This document shows positions 26,621-36,013 of a DNA stretch of 64,000 nt, piece by piece. Each line of letters opens with the position of its first letter. The stretch's first letter is position 1. The stretch is from Idiomarina zobellii (GTDB lineage: Bacteria; Pseudomonadota; Gammaproteobacteria; Enterobacterales; Alteromonadaceae), in contig NZ_FNCB01000007.1 of the NCBI RefSeq assembly GCF_900100855.1, positions 1-64,000 on the forward strand, written 5' to 3'. The translations under genes and the position numbers were made by a program. The notes under the pieces are model-generated. The model did not search any database. It was not told the DNA's origin and saw only the letters and a program-made list of their open reading frames with translations.

Positions 26621-28049
26621 ACAGTGACTTTAAAAGACGCAACTTGTGGGCGTCTTCCTGATGCTGGTTAGCCAACTCTTCCAGACGCAGCGCAAAAGCG
26701 TCCGCAGAGAGCATACCTTCTGGCGGATCAATAAGGCGTTGCTGACAAAATTGACGCCACTGGTTCAGCTCTTTGTCCGTTAATGTCGACGGATAGTTAC
26801 GAGCACGGTATCTCAGTAGCAGCTTTTCCATACGCGGGTCTTCAAAGGCTAAATCCAACCCAGCTAATTGTTGCGGCTCGGACGCTCGAATAATTTCCAT
26901 GTGCTTTTTGTCTTGCGGCGAGAAAAATCCGTCGTAAATTTGGTGGTCAACATCGGTCCTTGGGGCAAACTCTTTGGTTTGCTCGAACACTTGCATTAAC
27001 TTGTCTCTGAACGCACTGTTTTCCTGCAGCCACTGCGCATTGGCAGCTACGGTTTCCATATTGAGGTCAGCTCGTGCAGAAGCATCCTCAGAGATTGTTT
27101 TAATAGGCGCAAGAAACGGACTGCGGCCTAGATGAATGTTTTGTAGACCACTTTTTTGCTGTCCTTGAGCTTCCAGCTCTTTGCGGCTGGTGTAAGTCAG
27201 TTCAACGAGTTCATCGACTGAATTATCAGCAAAGAGTTTAGGATCAATGCGTAAGTCCCAGGCTATGACGTTACTGTTTTGCTTAGGGTGAAAGCCTAGT
27301 GGCAATATGGCGGACAAATACCGGTTTACGGTGCCGTAAAAGCCGCTGACGTGTGCTAGAGGCTCAGGTGCTTGCCAGTTAAAAAGGTTAAGAAGCTTTT
27401 GCTTACGGCGAATACTATACGCCCACTGCCATAACTTTGGCTGCTTTTCTTTAATGAGTTTAGCCAGACCAATGGTGGCGTAAACATCGGACATTGCATC
27501 GTGCGCCTGGCCGTGTTCAATGTTATTCGCCACACTTAAGTGTTCGAGTTTCAGGCTAGGCTGACCATCATCATTATCCGGCCAGTTAATACCTTCAGGA
27601 CGCAATGCAAAGCAGGCTCGGGTTACGTCAATTAAGTCCCATCGTGAGTTGCCATTTTGCCAGCTGTATTCATAAGGGTCATAGAAGTTACGATAGAACA
27701 GGGAGCGGGTTACTTCGTCGTCAAAACGAATATTGTTGTAACCAATAATGGTGGTGTTGGGCTGTTGAAACTCTTCGGCAATGGCTTTGCTGAACGCAGC
27801 CTCACTAACACCTTGCTTTAATGCGAGCTGCGGCGTTATTCCGGTAACTAAGGTTGCCTCAGGGTTCGGCAGAAAATCAGGCGTGGGCTGAACATACAGC
27901 GTTAACGGGCGGCCAACCACATTAAAATCAGTGTCGGTGCGAAGCCCCGCAAATTGCGCCGGACGGTCAATCAGCGGGTTAGCCCCCCAAGTCTCATAAT
28001 CGTGCCAGTAAAAAGTCTCTTGTTCTTTATTATTTGAATTTGGCTGCAT
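26598..28049 (-). CDS. sbcB: Exodeoxyribonuclease I
   Basis: This 483-residue enzyme degrades single-stranded DNA 3' to 5' and acts in recombination and mismatch repair. It shows the DEDD exonuclease residues in [10 protein letters not shown] (D and E, about 16-18), [20 protein letters not shown] (about 107-126) and [12 protein letters not shown] (about 185-196), followed by the SH3-like and helical parts typical of ExoI. E. coli ExoI is 475 residues. The frame overlaps the start of a decayed GMC gene at its 3' end. A toxin-antitoxin pair lies divergently upstream. Confidence 0.95.
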   Translation of the reverse strand: MQPNSNNKEQETFYWHDYETWGANPLIDRPAQFAGLRTDTDFNVVGRPLTLYVQPTPDFLPNPEATLVTGITPQLALKQGVSEAAFSKAIAEEFQQPNTTIIGYNNIRFDDEVTRSLFYRNFYDPYEYSWQNGNSRWDLIDVTRACFALRPEGINWPDNDDGQPSLKLEHLSVANNIEHGQAHDAMSDVYATIGLAKLIKEKQPKLWQWAYSIRRKQKLLNLFNWQAPEPLAHVSGFYGTVNRYLSAILPLGFHPKQNSNVIAWDLRIDPKLFADNSVDELVELTYTSRKELEAQGQQKSGLQNIHLGRSPFLAPIKTISEDASARADLNMETVAANAQWLQENSAFRDKLMQVFEQTKEFAPRTDVDHQIYDGFFSPQDKKHMEIIRASEPQQLAGLDLAFEDPRMEKLLLRYRARNYPSTLTDKELNQWRQFCQQRLIDPPEGMLSADAFALRLEELANQHQEDAHKLRLLKSLYDYVASL

Positions 28050-28239
28050 GTCTTATTTCGCACGGCTTTTGATGTGTTTGTCTGAATGGTGATTTGTTCT
28101 TTTTTAGCTAAAGTATAGGCCAAAGCAACGTCAACAAGTGAGTGGCTCACGATCATGACCCAAATGAGGCTACACCATTGGCTTCATAGCTGCAAGAAGG
28201 TGATTTCACATGCTTGATTTCTCAATATCTTATTTAATT

Positions 28240-28268
28240 TTGTCAATGTGTAGCCTGTAAGCTACAAT
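28240..28268 (+). promoter_or_regulatory. Toxin-antitoxin promoter with embedded operator
   Basis: TTGTCA (28240-28245), 17-bp spacer, TACAAT (28263-28268). The inverted repeat TGTAGC-N6-GCTACA (28249-28266) lies over the spacer and -10, where a bound antitoxin would block polymerase. Leader length is very short. Confidence 0.65.
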
Positions 28269-28277
28269 AGGGGTGTT

Positions 28278-28598
28278 ATGAAGTATGAGATAAGGAAGTC
28301 TTATGCATTCGACGCTTGGCTTCGCCACCTAAAAGACCGCAGGGCGGTAATGTTAATAGCTAAGCGAATAGTCCGAGCTATAAATGGTAATTTTGGAGAC
28401 GTACGAAGCTTGGGCGGTGGGTTATATGAAATGCGACTTTTTGTCGGGAAAGGTTATAGGCTTTACTACACAGTGAGATATAACCAAGTAGTATTTTTGC
28501 TTTATGGCGGCCATAAAGGCCAACAAAGTGAAGATATAAAGAAAGCCAAGAGGCTACTGAAAGAATTAGGGGAAAGTCATGACTTTAAAAACAACTGA
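28278..28598 (+). CDS. RelE/HigB-family toxin (addiction-module killer)
   Basis: This 106-residue protein resembles the HI1419-type RelE/ParE-superfamily toxins: F-AWL--LKDR near the start, RI-R---GNFGDVRSLGGGLYEMRL in the centre, GYRLYYTV and LLYGGHKGQQSEDIKKAK near the end. Members usually cleave mRNA on the ribosome. It is the first gene of a toxin-antitoxin pair; the antitoxin start lies within its last 20 nt. GGGG precedes the ATG. Confidence 0.9.
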   Translation: MKYEIRKSYAFDAWLRHLKDRRAVMLIAKRIVRAINGNFGDVRSLGGGLYEMRLFVGKGYRLYYTVRYNQVVFLLYGGHKGQQSEDIKKAKRLLKELGESHDFKNN

Positions 28599-28866
28599 GT
28601 TTAATCCATTCGACTATATGGAAACGCAACAGGAAATAGAGGTGTTTTTACAAGAGTGCCTGGCTGATGATGATCCAAATACTTTTATTGAAGCGCTTGG
28701 TTTGTTGGTTAAAAAGCATGGGGTGAGCTACATATCACAAGCGTCAGGCTTGAACCGTGAAAGTCTATACAAATCATTTAGTGGCAAAACTAAACCTCGG
28801 TGGGATACGGTCTTTAAAGTAATGAAAGCACTAAATTTTAATTTTACGACACATCACGCTGTTTAG
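28579..28866 (+). CDS. HigA-like helix-turn-helix antitoxin
   Basis: This 95-residue protein matches the HI1420-type antidote: an N-terminal helical part that would contact the toxin (EFNPFDYMETQQEIEVFLQE) and a C-terminal helix-turn-helix (VSYISQASGLNRESLYKSFSGKTKPRWDTV, about 50-80). It should neutralise the toxin and repress the shared promoter through the inverted repeat found there. The 20-nt overlap with the toxin gene couples translation. The module is chromosomal with no mobile element beside it. Confidence 0.9.
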   Translation: MTLKTTEFNPFDYMETQQEIEVFLQECLADDDPNTFIEALGLLVKKHGVSYISQASGLNRESLYKSFSGKTKPRWDTVFKVMKALNFNFTTHHAV

Positions 28867-28882
28867 TTATCATAAGCGGGCT

Positions 28883-29122
28883 TTATACCCGCTCATACCC
28901 CTCAATAATTAAGTCGTAAGCTTTCTTCAATTTTTCTGTCAGTGTTCTGTTGTCGTCATGACGAAAGGCGAGCTCAGCGTGTGGCAGCACGCGTTCGCCT
29001 ACGCGACGGGCAATGGCATCATCTAGTTGCTGCTGGTCGCCCGATGTCGCTTCGGTTGGTACTTCAACGGTAATGTCGCCTTTCGAGCCAATGTGCTCAT
29101 AGTTAACACGATAAGTTGGCAT
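28883..29122 (-). CDS. Small hypothetical protein
   Basis: A 79-residue, acidic, probably cytoplasmic protein with no signal peptide. The N-terminal half is likely beta-rich (MPTYRVNYEHIGSKGDITVEV) and the end helical (TLTEKLKKAYDLIIEGYERV). GGAGGGATT lies upstream, giving a good ribosome-binding site. I do not recognise the family. It converges on the toxin-antitoxin pair and diverges from the asparaginase gene. It is a plausible gene because of start context and composition. Confidence 0.6.
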   Translation of the reverse strand: MPTYRVNYEHIGSKGDITVEVPTEATSGDQQQLDDAIARRVGERVLPHAELAFRHDDNRTLTEKLKKAYDLIIEGYERV

Positions 29123-29211
29123 AATCCCTCCATCAATCGCATTGCTAAATGCGTGTTTATCCCCTCTAATAAGACTAGACGAAATACAATAAAAAGCAGG
29201 GGATATTAGTT

Positions 29212-30243
29212 ATGAAAAAAACACTTCTCTTATCGGTACTGGCTGGCGCACTGATTGGATCAGCGCCGCTGCAGGCGGATGACCACGGCGTTGAATACGC
29301 AATGGCAATTCACGGTGGTGCCGGTACTATCACGCGTGCGAATTTAACGGATGAACAAGAGCAAGCTTACAAAGACAAACTCAACGAAGCTTTGGAAGCG
29401 GGCCGGGCAGTATTGAAAGACGGTGGTGACAGCACCACTGCGGTTATTGCGGCTATCCAAGTGATGGAAGAGTCCCCTTTGTTTAACTCGGGCAAGGGCG
29501 CTGTTTATACCTGGGACGGTGAACACGAACTGGATGCGTCATTAATGGAAGGTGAGAGAGGTAACGCCGGCGCGGTGGCTGGTGTAAAAACCGTGAAAAG
29601 TCCTATTGAACTGGCACGTGAGGTGATGGAAGAGTCGGTACACGTCATGCTTAGTGGCGAAGGGGCTGAGCAGTTCGCTAAGCAACAAGGTTTAGAGCAG
29701 GTTGATAACAGCTATTTTAATACTGAACGTCGTTATCAACAGCTGTTAAAAGCCAAGGAAAAAATTAAGGCCAGTGAGCAGCCTGAACAGCAAGCCTGGG
29801 AATATCTCGACTTAGACTATAAATACGGTACTGTCGGCGCAGTTGCGGTTGATAAAAACGGACTATTAAGCGCGGGTACGTCAACAGGCGGCATGACGGC
29901 AAAACGTTATGGTAGAATAGGCGATTCACCTATTATTGGCGCTGGCACTTGGGCGGACAACGACAGTTGTGCGGTATCCGCTACTGGACACGGTGAGTAT
30001 TTTATTCGCTTTCACGTGGCGGCAGATATCTGTTCGCGGGTTAAATACAAAGGCCTGTCGGTCAGTGAGGCTGGCGACGAAGTCATTCATGGCGTGCTGG
30101 AGCAAGCAGGTGGTACCGGTGGCGTGATTATTATCGACGCCGACGGCAATGTGGCCATGCCGTTCAATACCGAAGGCATGTATCGCGGTTACTTTAAAGG
30201 TGACGGTGACACGCACATTGCTATTTATAACGAGGAAGAATAA
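29212..30243 (+). CDS. Isoaspartyl peptidase/L-asparaginase, exported
   Basis: This 343-residue Ntn-hydrolase has a signal peptide (about 1-22, ending LQA) that targets it to the periplasm. The sequence MAIHGGAGTI opens the mature enzyme. The autocleavage site is G|TVGAVAVDKNG, whose Thr becomes the nucleophile, followed by SAGTSTGGMTAKRYGRIGDSPIIGAG. It removes isoaspartyl residues from peptides or hydrolyses asparagine. Relatives in E. coli (IaaA) lack the export signal. hrpA starts 11 nt downstream. Confidence 0.92.
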   Translation: MKKTLLLSVLAGALIGSAPLQADDHGVEYAMAIHGGAGTITRANLTDEQEQAYKDKLNEALEAGRAVLKDGGDSTTAVIAAIQVMEESPLFNSGKGAVYTWDGEHELDASLMEGERGNAGAVAGVKTVKSPIELAREVMEESVHVMLSGEGAEQFAKQQGLEQVDNSYFNTERRYQQLLKAKEKIKASEQPEQQAWEYLDLDYKYGTVGAVAVDKNGLLSAGTSTGGMTAKRYGRIGDSPIIGAGTWADNDSCAVSATGHGEYFIRFHVAADICSRVKYKGLSVSEAGDEVIHGVLEQAGGTGGVIIIDADGNVAMPFNTEGMYRGYFKGDGDTHIAIYNEEE

Positions 30244-30254
30244 GTTCGGAGTTT

Positions 30255-33200
30255 ATGAGTCGTAACAAAACGAATACCAACCCTTTCGTTAAGCAGTATC
30301 AGTCTCAGCTCGAGCAATGTACTTACCAAAAGGCCGCGCAACTGCGCGGTCGTTTGCGTGGGCTGGTTAAAATAAAAGATGAAAAGAAGCAGCAAAAAGT
30401 GCTCAGTGCCATTAAGGCAGACATTGAGCAGGCGGAGCTGAATTACTTACAGCGCTCTGAGCAGTCTTTTCATATTGAATACCCTGAAAACCTGCCGGTT
30501 GCGCAGCAGCGAGACGATATAAAAAAGGCCATTGAGGACAACCAGGTGGTTGTTGTCGCGGGTGAAACCGGGTCTGGTAAAACGACTCAGTTACCGAAAA
30601 TGCTGCTGGAGCTTGGCTATGGTCGCAAAGGTGTCGTTGGCCATACGCAGCCACGACGTTTAGCGGCCCGAAGTGTTGCCGCGCGCATTGGTGAAGAGCT
30701 TCAGGATTACTCTAAACAGCAAGTCGGTTACAAAATCCGCTTTCAGGATGAAACGGCACCGACTACTGCTATTAAGCTAATGACGGACGGTATGCTGCTT
30801 TCCGAGCTGCAGCAGGATCCGTTATTACTGCAATACGACGCCATTATTATCGATGAGGCGCACGAACGCTCGTTAAATATCGACTTTTTGCTGGGTGTAT
30901 TACACACCTTGCTACCCAAACGTCCGGACTTAAAAGTTGTTATTACCTCGGCAACTATTGAAACCGAGCGTTTTTCTAAGCACTTTCATGATGCACCGGT
31001 ATTAACGGTTAGCGGCCGGACTTATCCGGTGGAAGTGCGTTATCGCGACCCGTCAGAAGGGAATAAAACCTCTGAAACGGATATTCTGCAAGGTGTTTGC
31101 GATGCGGTAGAAGAGCTGCAAAGTGAAGGGGTCGGCGATATTCTCATTTTTGCGAGCGGTGAGCGGGAAATTCGTGATTATGCCGACGCTATTGGTGATT
31201 TAAAACTGAGAAACACCGAAATACTGCCGCTTTATGCCCGGTTGTCCTCTCACGAGCAAAACCGAGTGTTTCAGTCACACTCTCAGCGCCGTATTGTCAT
31301 TGCTACTAATGTGGCGGAAACGTCATTGACGGTGCCGGGCATTCGCTATGTTATCGACCCGGGAACAGTACGTATTAGTCGTTACAGCTACCGAACTAAG
31401 GTTCAGCGCTTGCCGATTGAGCCAATCTCTCAAGCCAGCGCGAATCAGCGTAAAGGACGTTGTGGACGTATTGGCCCGGGCATTTGTATTCGCTTGTACA
31501 GTGAGGATGATTTTTTACAGCGCCCGGAATATACCGACCCGGAAATACTACGGACGAATTTAGCGGCCGTTATTTTGCAAATGTCGGCGTTGCGCCTCGG
31601 CGATATTCGAGACTTTCCGTTTGTGCAAAAGCCGGATGAACGCTTTGTTAAAGACGGTTTGAATTTGTTGGAAGAGCTTAACGCCATAGAGCCGGGTAAA
31701 AAGCGGGAAAAGCCGAGGCTAACTGAAATAGGCCGGCAGCTTTCTCGTTTACCGTTAGACCCTCGGTTGGCGCGAATGGTATTGGCCGCCAAGCAGTATG
31801 GCTGTGTGAGGGAAATGCTGGTGATAACAGCAGCGTTAAGCATACAGGATCCGCGTGAGCGCCCGCACGAGTTTAAACAAAAAGCCGATGAGTGGCATCA
31901 GCGCTTCCACGATAAACATTCCGATTTCATGGCGTACCTCAACCTGTGGAATTACATAAAAGACAAGCAAAAAGAGCTGTCAGGTAATCAGTTTCGCAAG
32001 CAAGTGGCGCGCGAGTTTATTCATTTTATGCGGCTGCGAGAGTGGCAGGACATTTACACACAAAGTCGGCAGACGGTGCGGGAACTGGGTTTTTCGATTA
32101 ATGAAGAGCCGGCGACTTATGAGCAGGTGCATCGCGCGCTCATTTCCGGCTTGCTGTCGCAAGTGGGTATGAAAGAAGACCGGCATGAATATCAGGGCAC
32201 GCGACAAACTAAATTTCATATTTTCCCTGGCTCCGGACTCTTTGGTAAACCGCCTAAATGGGTGGTGACCGCTGAGCTTGTCGAAACCTCGAAGCTGTAT
32301 GCGCGCATTAATGCGGATATAGACCCATTATGGGTTGAGGAAGCGGCTTCTCATTTGGTGAAGAAAAGCTATTTAGAGCCACACTTTGAGAAGAAAAAAG
32401 GCAGTGTGGTGGCAGACGAGCAAGTCACTATGTTGGGCCTGGTACTGGTGCCTAAACGACGTGTGCAATACGGGCCGGTCGCGCCGGCGAAGGCGCGTGA
32501 GATATTTATACGCGAAGGCTTAGTGAACAGTCAATTGCAACGTAAGTTGCCGTTTATTCAACACAACTTAAAACTAATTCAAGATGTTCAGGCTCTGGAA
32601 GCCAAGTCGCGCCGCCGTGATATTCTGGTGGACGAGGAAGTCCTTTTTGAAGCGTATGAACGGCACATACCGGAAGGCATTTATAACGAAAAGCTGTTAG
32701 CCGGTTGGTGGCATAAAGCTGCCAAAAAAGAACCGAAGCTATTGTTTTTTGAGCGAGATGATCTCATTGCCGGTGAGACTGAGCACATTACCGAAAACGA
32801 TTACCCAGAGTTCTGGCGACAGGGTAACTTGCGTTTGCCGTTAACCTATCACTTTGAGCCCAATGCGGTTGATGATGGGGTGAGCGTCAATATTCAATTA
32901 GGTGTGTTGAACCAGGTAAAACCAGAAGGCTTTGATTGGCATATACCGGCATTACGCGAAGAGCGCATTGCCCATTTAATTAAGTCACTACCAAAAGCGT
33001 TGCGCAGAAACTTTGTGCCTGCCCCTAATTTTGCTGGCGCCATAATGGCCGACGTTGAACCCTTTGAAACGTCGTTGTTAGAGGCTATGACGCACAAACT
33101 GCGCCGTATGACGGGTGTTACCGTACCGGATGACAGCTGGGACGAAAGCAGTTTGCCAGTGCATTTACGCATGAACTTTAAAGTATTAGACGGAAAAAAA

Positions 33201-34181
33201 CTCGTAAAGCAGGGCAGAGATCTACAACAGTTGCAGGACGAGTTGTCCGGTAAGGTTCAGCAACGTCTGGAAAAGGCGGCCGGTGATGACATCAGCCGCG
33301 ATGACGTTGAAAGCTGGGACTTTGATGAATTGCCGGAAGTTGTGACGGAAGCGCAGCAGGGGTTTGAAATTAAGGCTTATCCTGGCTTAGCGATTAAAGG
33401 TAGCCGTGAGGTTGCGTTGCAGTTGTTTGACTCGAAAGAAGAAGCCGAACAGCAGCACCGACAGGGCTTGCGTCGACTGTTGTTAAAGCAAATTCCGTCA
33501 CCGGTAAAGCATTTGCAAAAGTCGCTATCGAATAAAGCGAAGCTGGCGATGTACTTTAACCCCTGGGGTAAGGTAGAAACTCTGATTGAAGACTGTATTG
33601 CCGCAGCGGTTGACGCGGTTATTGATGAGCAGCTTGCGGAGGGAAATAAGCTAAGAGACGAACAAGGCTTTGAGCGCTTAAAAGAGCAAGTGCGAGGAGA
33701 ATTGAACGAACGAGTTGAACAGCAGATAGCTCTTAGGGTTGAACAATGTCTGACACATTCGCAGGATGTTCGCAAAGCGCTGAAAGGTAAAATTCCGCTC
33801 GATCAAATTCAGTCGCGAGGTGACATTCAGGACCAACTGGATAACTTAATTTTTCCGGGCTTTGTCTCGAGGTTTGGTGAACACCGGCTCGACGATATTG
33901 TGCGCTACTTAAAAGCCATGCAACGTCGTTTGGAAAAACTGCCGGTGGATCCCAATAAAGATCGCTTAATAACCATAGCGCTCAGTAATTTACAGGAAGC
34001 CTATAGTGCGGTCTTAAAACGTTATAAAACCGGCGCTTTGATTCCTGAAGATGTGGCTGAAGTTCGCTGGATGATAGAAGAGCTGAGAGTTTCGTTCTTT
34101 GCTCAGACGTTAGGAACAAAGTATCCGGTGTCTGAGAAGCGAGTGAAACAGGCAATAGAGGCGATCAAAAAAGGCGGCTGA
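30255..34181 (+). CDS. hrpA: DEAH-box ATP-dependent RNA helicase HrpA
   Basis: This 1308-residue helicase is close in length to E. coli HrpA (1300). Walker A is GETGSGKTTQLPK (about 99-111), the DEAH box is IDEAHERSLN, motif III is SAT, and motif VI is QRKGRCGRIGPG. The ratchet-like winged-helix and OB regions follow, then the long C-terminal DUF3418 region found only in HrpA. It acts on RNA, and in E. coli it rescues stalled or colliding ribosomes. A terminator overlaps its stop codon. Confidence 0.96.
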   Translation: MSRNKTNTNPFVKQYQSQLEQCTYQKAAQLRGRLRGLVKIKDEKKQQKVLSAIKADIEQAELNYLQRSEQSFHIEYPENLPVAQQRDDIKKAIEDNQVVVVAGETGSGKTTQLPKMLLELGYGRKGVVGHTQPRRLAARSVAARIGEELQDYSKQQVGYKIRFQDETAPTTAIKLMTDGMLLSELQQDPLLLQYDAIIIDEAHERSLNIDFLLGVLHTLLPKRPDLKVVITSATIETERFSKHFHDAPVLTVSGRTYPVEVRYRDPSEGNKTSETDILQGVCDAVEELQSEGVGDILIFASGEREIRDYADAIGDLKLRNTEILPLYARLSSHEQNRVFQSHSQRRIVIATNVAETSLTVPGIRYVIDPGTVRISRYSYRTKVQRLPIEPISQASANQRKGRCGRIGPGICIRLYSEDDFLQRPEYTDPEILRTNLAAVILQMSALRLGDIRDFPFVQKPDERFVKDGLNLLEELNAIEPGKKREKPRLTEIGRQLSRLPLDPRLARMVLAAKQYGCVREMLVITAALSIQDPRERPHEFKQKADEWHQRFHDKHSDFMAYLNLWNYIKDKQKELSGNQFRKQVAREFIHFMRLREWQDIYTQSRQTVRELGFSINEEPATYEQVHRALISGLLSQVGMKEDRHEYQGTRQTKFHIFPGSGLFGKPPKWVVTAELVETSKLYARINADIDPLWVEEAASHLVKKSYLEPHFEKKKGSVVADEQVTMLGLVLVPKRRVQYGPVAPAKAREIFIREGLVNSQLQRKLPFIQHNLKLIQDVQALEAKSRRRDILVDEEVLFEAYERHIPEGIYNEKLLAGWWHKAAKKEPKLLFFERDDLIAGETEHITENDYPEFWRQGNLRLPLTYHFEPNAVDDGVSVNIQLGVLNQVKPEGFDWHIPALREERIAHLIKSLPKALRRNFVPAPNFAGAIMADVEPFETSLLEAMTHKLRRMTGVTVPDDSWDESSLPVHLRMNFKVLDGKKLVKQGRDLQQLQDELSGKVQQRLEKAAGDDISRDDVESWDFDELPEVVTEAQQGFEIKAYPGLAIKGSREVALQLFDSKEEAEQQHRQGLRRLLLKQIPSPVKHLQKSLSNKAKLAMYFNPWGKVETLIEDCIAAAVDAVIDEQLAEGNKLRDEQGFERLKEQVRGELNERVEQQIALRVEQCLTHSQDVRKALKGKIPLDQIQSRGDIQDQLDNLIFPGFVSRFGEHRLDDIVRYLKAMQRRLEKLPVDPNKDRLITIALSNLQEAYSAVLKRYKTGALIPEDVAEVRWMIEELRVSFFAQTLGTKYPVSEKRVKQAIEAIKKGG

Positions 34182-34198
34182 AATAAGCCGCCTTTCTT
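34168..34198 (+). terminator. Terminator overlapping the hrpA stop
   Basis: AAAAAGGCGGCT, loop, AGCCGCCTTT. The left arm uses the last codons of hrpA. It also has A-rich DNA on its left, so it could serve the convergent grxA transcript. Confidence 0.8.
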
Positions 34199-34216
34199 AC
34201 GCTAACACTTACAACA

Positions 34217-34483
34217 TTAAGCCGTGTACAAGCCTAAGTTCTCTTTTGCGTATGCTTCAAACTCAGTGAAGCCGCCAACGTGTGACTCGTCGACAAATAT
34301 TTGAGGTACTGTGTGTACCGGCTTACCAACGGTTTTTTCTAAGTCCGCTTTAGAAATACCTTCTGCGTGAATATCAACGTAGCGATAATCGAAGTCATCG
34401 CGGTCTGCTTTTAATTGATCGGCAACTTCTTTTGCGCGTACGCAGAACGGGCAGCCAGGACGTCCAAAAATTACTGTAAACAT
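34217..34483 (-). CDS. grxA: Glutaredoxin 1
   Basis: An 88-residue glutathione-dependent thiol reductase with the C11-P-F-C14 active site, cis-Pro in HTVPQIFVD, and GGFTEFEAYA. It matches E. coli GrxA (85 residues), the main electron donor for class Ia ribonucleotide reductase. It lies downstream of nrdA-nrdB-yfaE on the same strand after a 115-nt gap, so the reductase and its donor are neighbours here. AGGAAGAGG precedes the start. Confidence 0.95.
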   Translation of the reverse strand: MFTVIFGRPGCPFCVRAKEVADQLKADRDDFDYRYVDIHAEGISKADLEKTVGKPVHTVPQIFVDESHVGGFTEFEAYAKENLGLYTA

Positions 34484-34598
34484 GAAATACCTCTTCCTTA
34501 ATCAGTGTTACCGGGAATTATCCATTTTTTAGGCATAAAAACAAATGGGTCTTACCGATGACTGTAATCGATTCTGTGAATAGCCAATACGCTCGGTG

Positions 34599-34859
34599 CT
34601 AGTGCTCAATATCTAAGTCAGACTCTGGCACGCAACAACAGGGCAGAATGTCGCCTTTTCGAACGTAAGCTAACGGCTCAGTGGTATAACGTACTTGACC
34701 GGAATTTAGTTTAGTCCTGCATGCACCACAAAATCCACTACGACAATGGTAGTGCATTTCCAGCTGGTGTTTTTCCAGCGCTTCGAGCAGGGTTCCTTCA
34801 GTCGCGTCAACGGCAAGCTCAGGCCCGCCGTTAACGATGACTTTAAAGGTTTTAGTCAT
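34599..34859 (-). CDS. yfaE: 2Fe-2S ferredoxin for ribonucleotide reductase maintenance
   Basis: An 86-residue plant-type ferredoxin. The cluster cysteines sit in CRSGFCGACRTKL (about 39-51), with the fourth in the CCCVPESDL stretch (about 74-76). YfaE keeps the diferric-tyrosyl radical of NrdB active by supplying electrons. It starts 3 nt after the nrdB stop, the same order as in E. coli. The three adjacent cysteines near the end are unusual to look at, but one of them is the expected ligand. Confidence 0.95.
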   Translation of the reverse strand: MTKTFKVIVNGGPELAVDATEGTLLEALEKHQLEMHYHCRSGFCGACRTKLNSGQVRYTTEPLAYVRKGDILPCCCVPESDLDIEH

Positions 34860-34862
34860 AGC

Positions 34863-35996
34863 TTAGAGGTCAAAGTCCCCAAGATCAGAGGCATTAACTT
34901 CACTGTCTATCTGGCCAACCAGGTAAGAGGTAATTTCCGCTTCCTGAGGAGCCACCTGTACATTGTCTGAAACTAAGTACTTGTTCATCCACGGTAATGG
35001 GTTAGAGCGCATATTTTCGAACGGAGCATCAAAGCCAATAGCCTGCATACGTAAGTTGGCTATGTACTCAACGTACTGGCATAACATGCTCTCGTTCAGG
35101 CCAATCATTGAACCGTCTTTGAACAGGTAGTGAGCCCACTGTTTTTCCTGTTTCACTGCGGTCATGAAAATCTCATAAGCTTCGTCACGCAGCTCTTCGG
35201 CAATTTCTTTCATTTCCGGATCATCTTCACCGTATTGCCAAAGGTTCAGAATATGCTGAGTTGAGGTTAAATGGACGTTTTCGTCACGCGCAATCAGCTT
35301 AATGATTTTTGCGTTACCTTCCATCAGCTCGCGCTCTGCAAAAGCAAATGTACAAGCGAAACTGACGTAGAAGCGAATGGCTTCCAGTGCGTTCACTGAG
35401 TTAATGCACAAGAACAGTTTCTTTTTAATTTCGCGCTGAGTCACATTGTATGTTTCACCGTCGACCGTTACTTCACCTTCACCGTGGGTTTGCCACAGCT
35501 GAGTGTAGAAAATAAGGTCGTCGTAGTATTGTGAAATATCGTTCGCACGAATTTTAATTTGTTCGTTAATAACAATGTCTTCAAACACTTCGCTTGGGTC
35601 AGTAAACAAGTTACGCAGAATATGCGTGTACGAGCGTGAGTGAATGGTCTCAAAGAATGACCAGGTCTCAATCCAGGTTTCAAGCTCTGGAATGGATACA
35701 ATGGGCAACAGCGCAATATTTGGTGAGCGGCCCTGAATAGAATCCAGCAGTGTTTGATATTTCAGGTTTGAAATAAACACGTGCTTTTCGCTGTCAGTGA
35801 GTTTATTAAAGTCGACTCGGTCACGGCTTACGTCAATTTCTTCAGGGCGCCAGAAAAAGCTAATTTGTTTTTCTATAAGCTTTTCAAAAATACTGTGCTT
35901 TTGTTGATCGTATCGAGCCACGTTAACCGAATTACCTAAAAACATAGGCTCGGTTAACGGATTCGTTTGTTCCTGGTTAAACGTTGAGTACGACAT
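34863..35996 (-). CDS. nrdB: Ribonucleotide reductase class Ia, beta subunit
   Basis: This 377-residue subunit holds the di-iron site and tyrosyl radical that start dNTP synthesis. It opens with [20 protein letters not shown]. Iron ligands are in [18 protein letters not shown] (Glu and His) and [14 protein letters not shown] (Glu and His). The C-terminal tail ending [10 protein letters not shown] is the acidic peptide that docks to NrdA. Length equals E. coli NrdB (376). It lies 17 nt after nrdA in one operon. Confidence 0.97.
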   Translation of the reverse strand: MSYSTFNQEQTNPLTEPMFLGNSVNVARYDQQKHSIFEKLIEKQISFFWRPEEIDVSRDRVDFNKLTDSEKHVFISNLKYQTLLDSIQGRSPNIALLPIVSIPELETWIETWSFFETIHSRSYTHILRNLFTDPSEVFEDIVINEQIKIRANDISQYYDDLIFYTQLWQTHGEGEVTVDGETYNVTQREIKKKLFLCINSVNALEAIRFYVSFACTFAFAERELMEGNAKIIKLIARDENVHLTSTQHILNLWQYGEDDPEMKEIAEELRDEAYEIFMTAVKQEKQWAHYLFKDGSMIGLNESMLCQYVEYIANLRMQAIGFDAPFENMRSNPLPWMNKYLVSDNVQVAPQEAEITSYLVGQIDSEVNASDLGDFDL

Positions 35997-36013
35997 TTCG
36001 CAAAATCCTTCTT

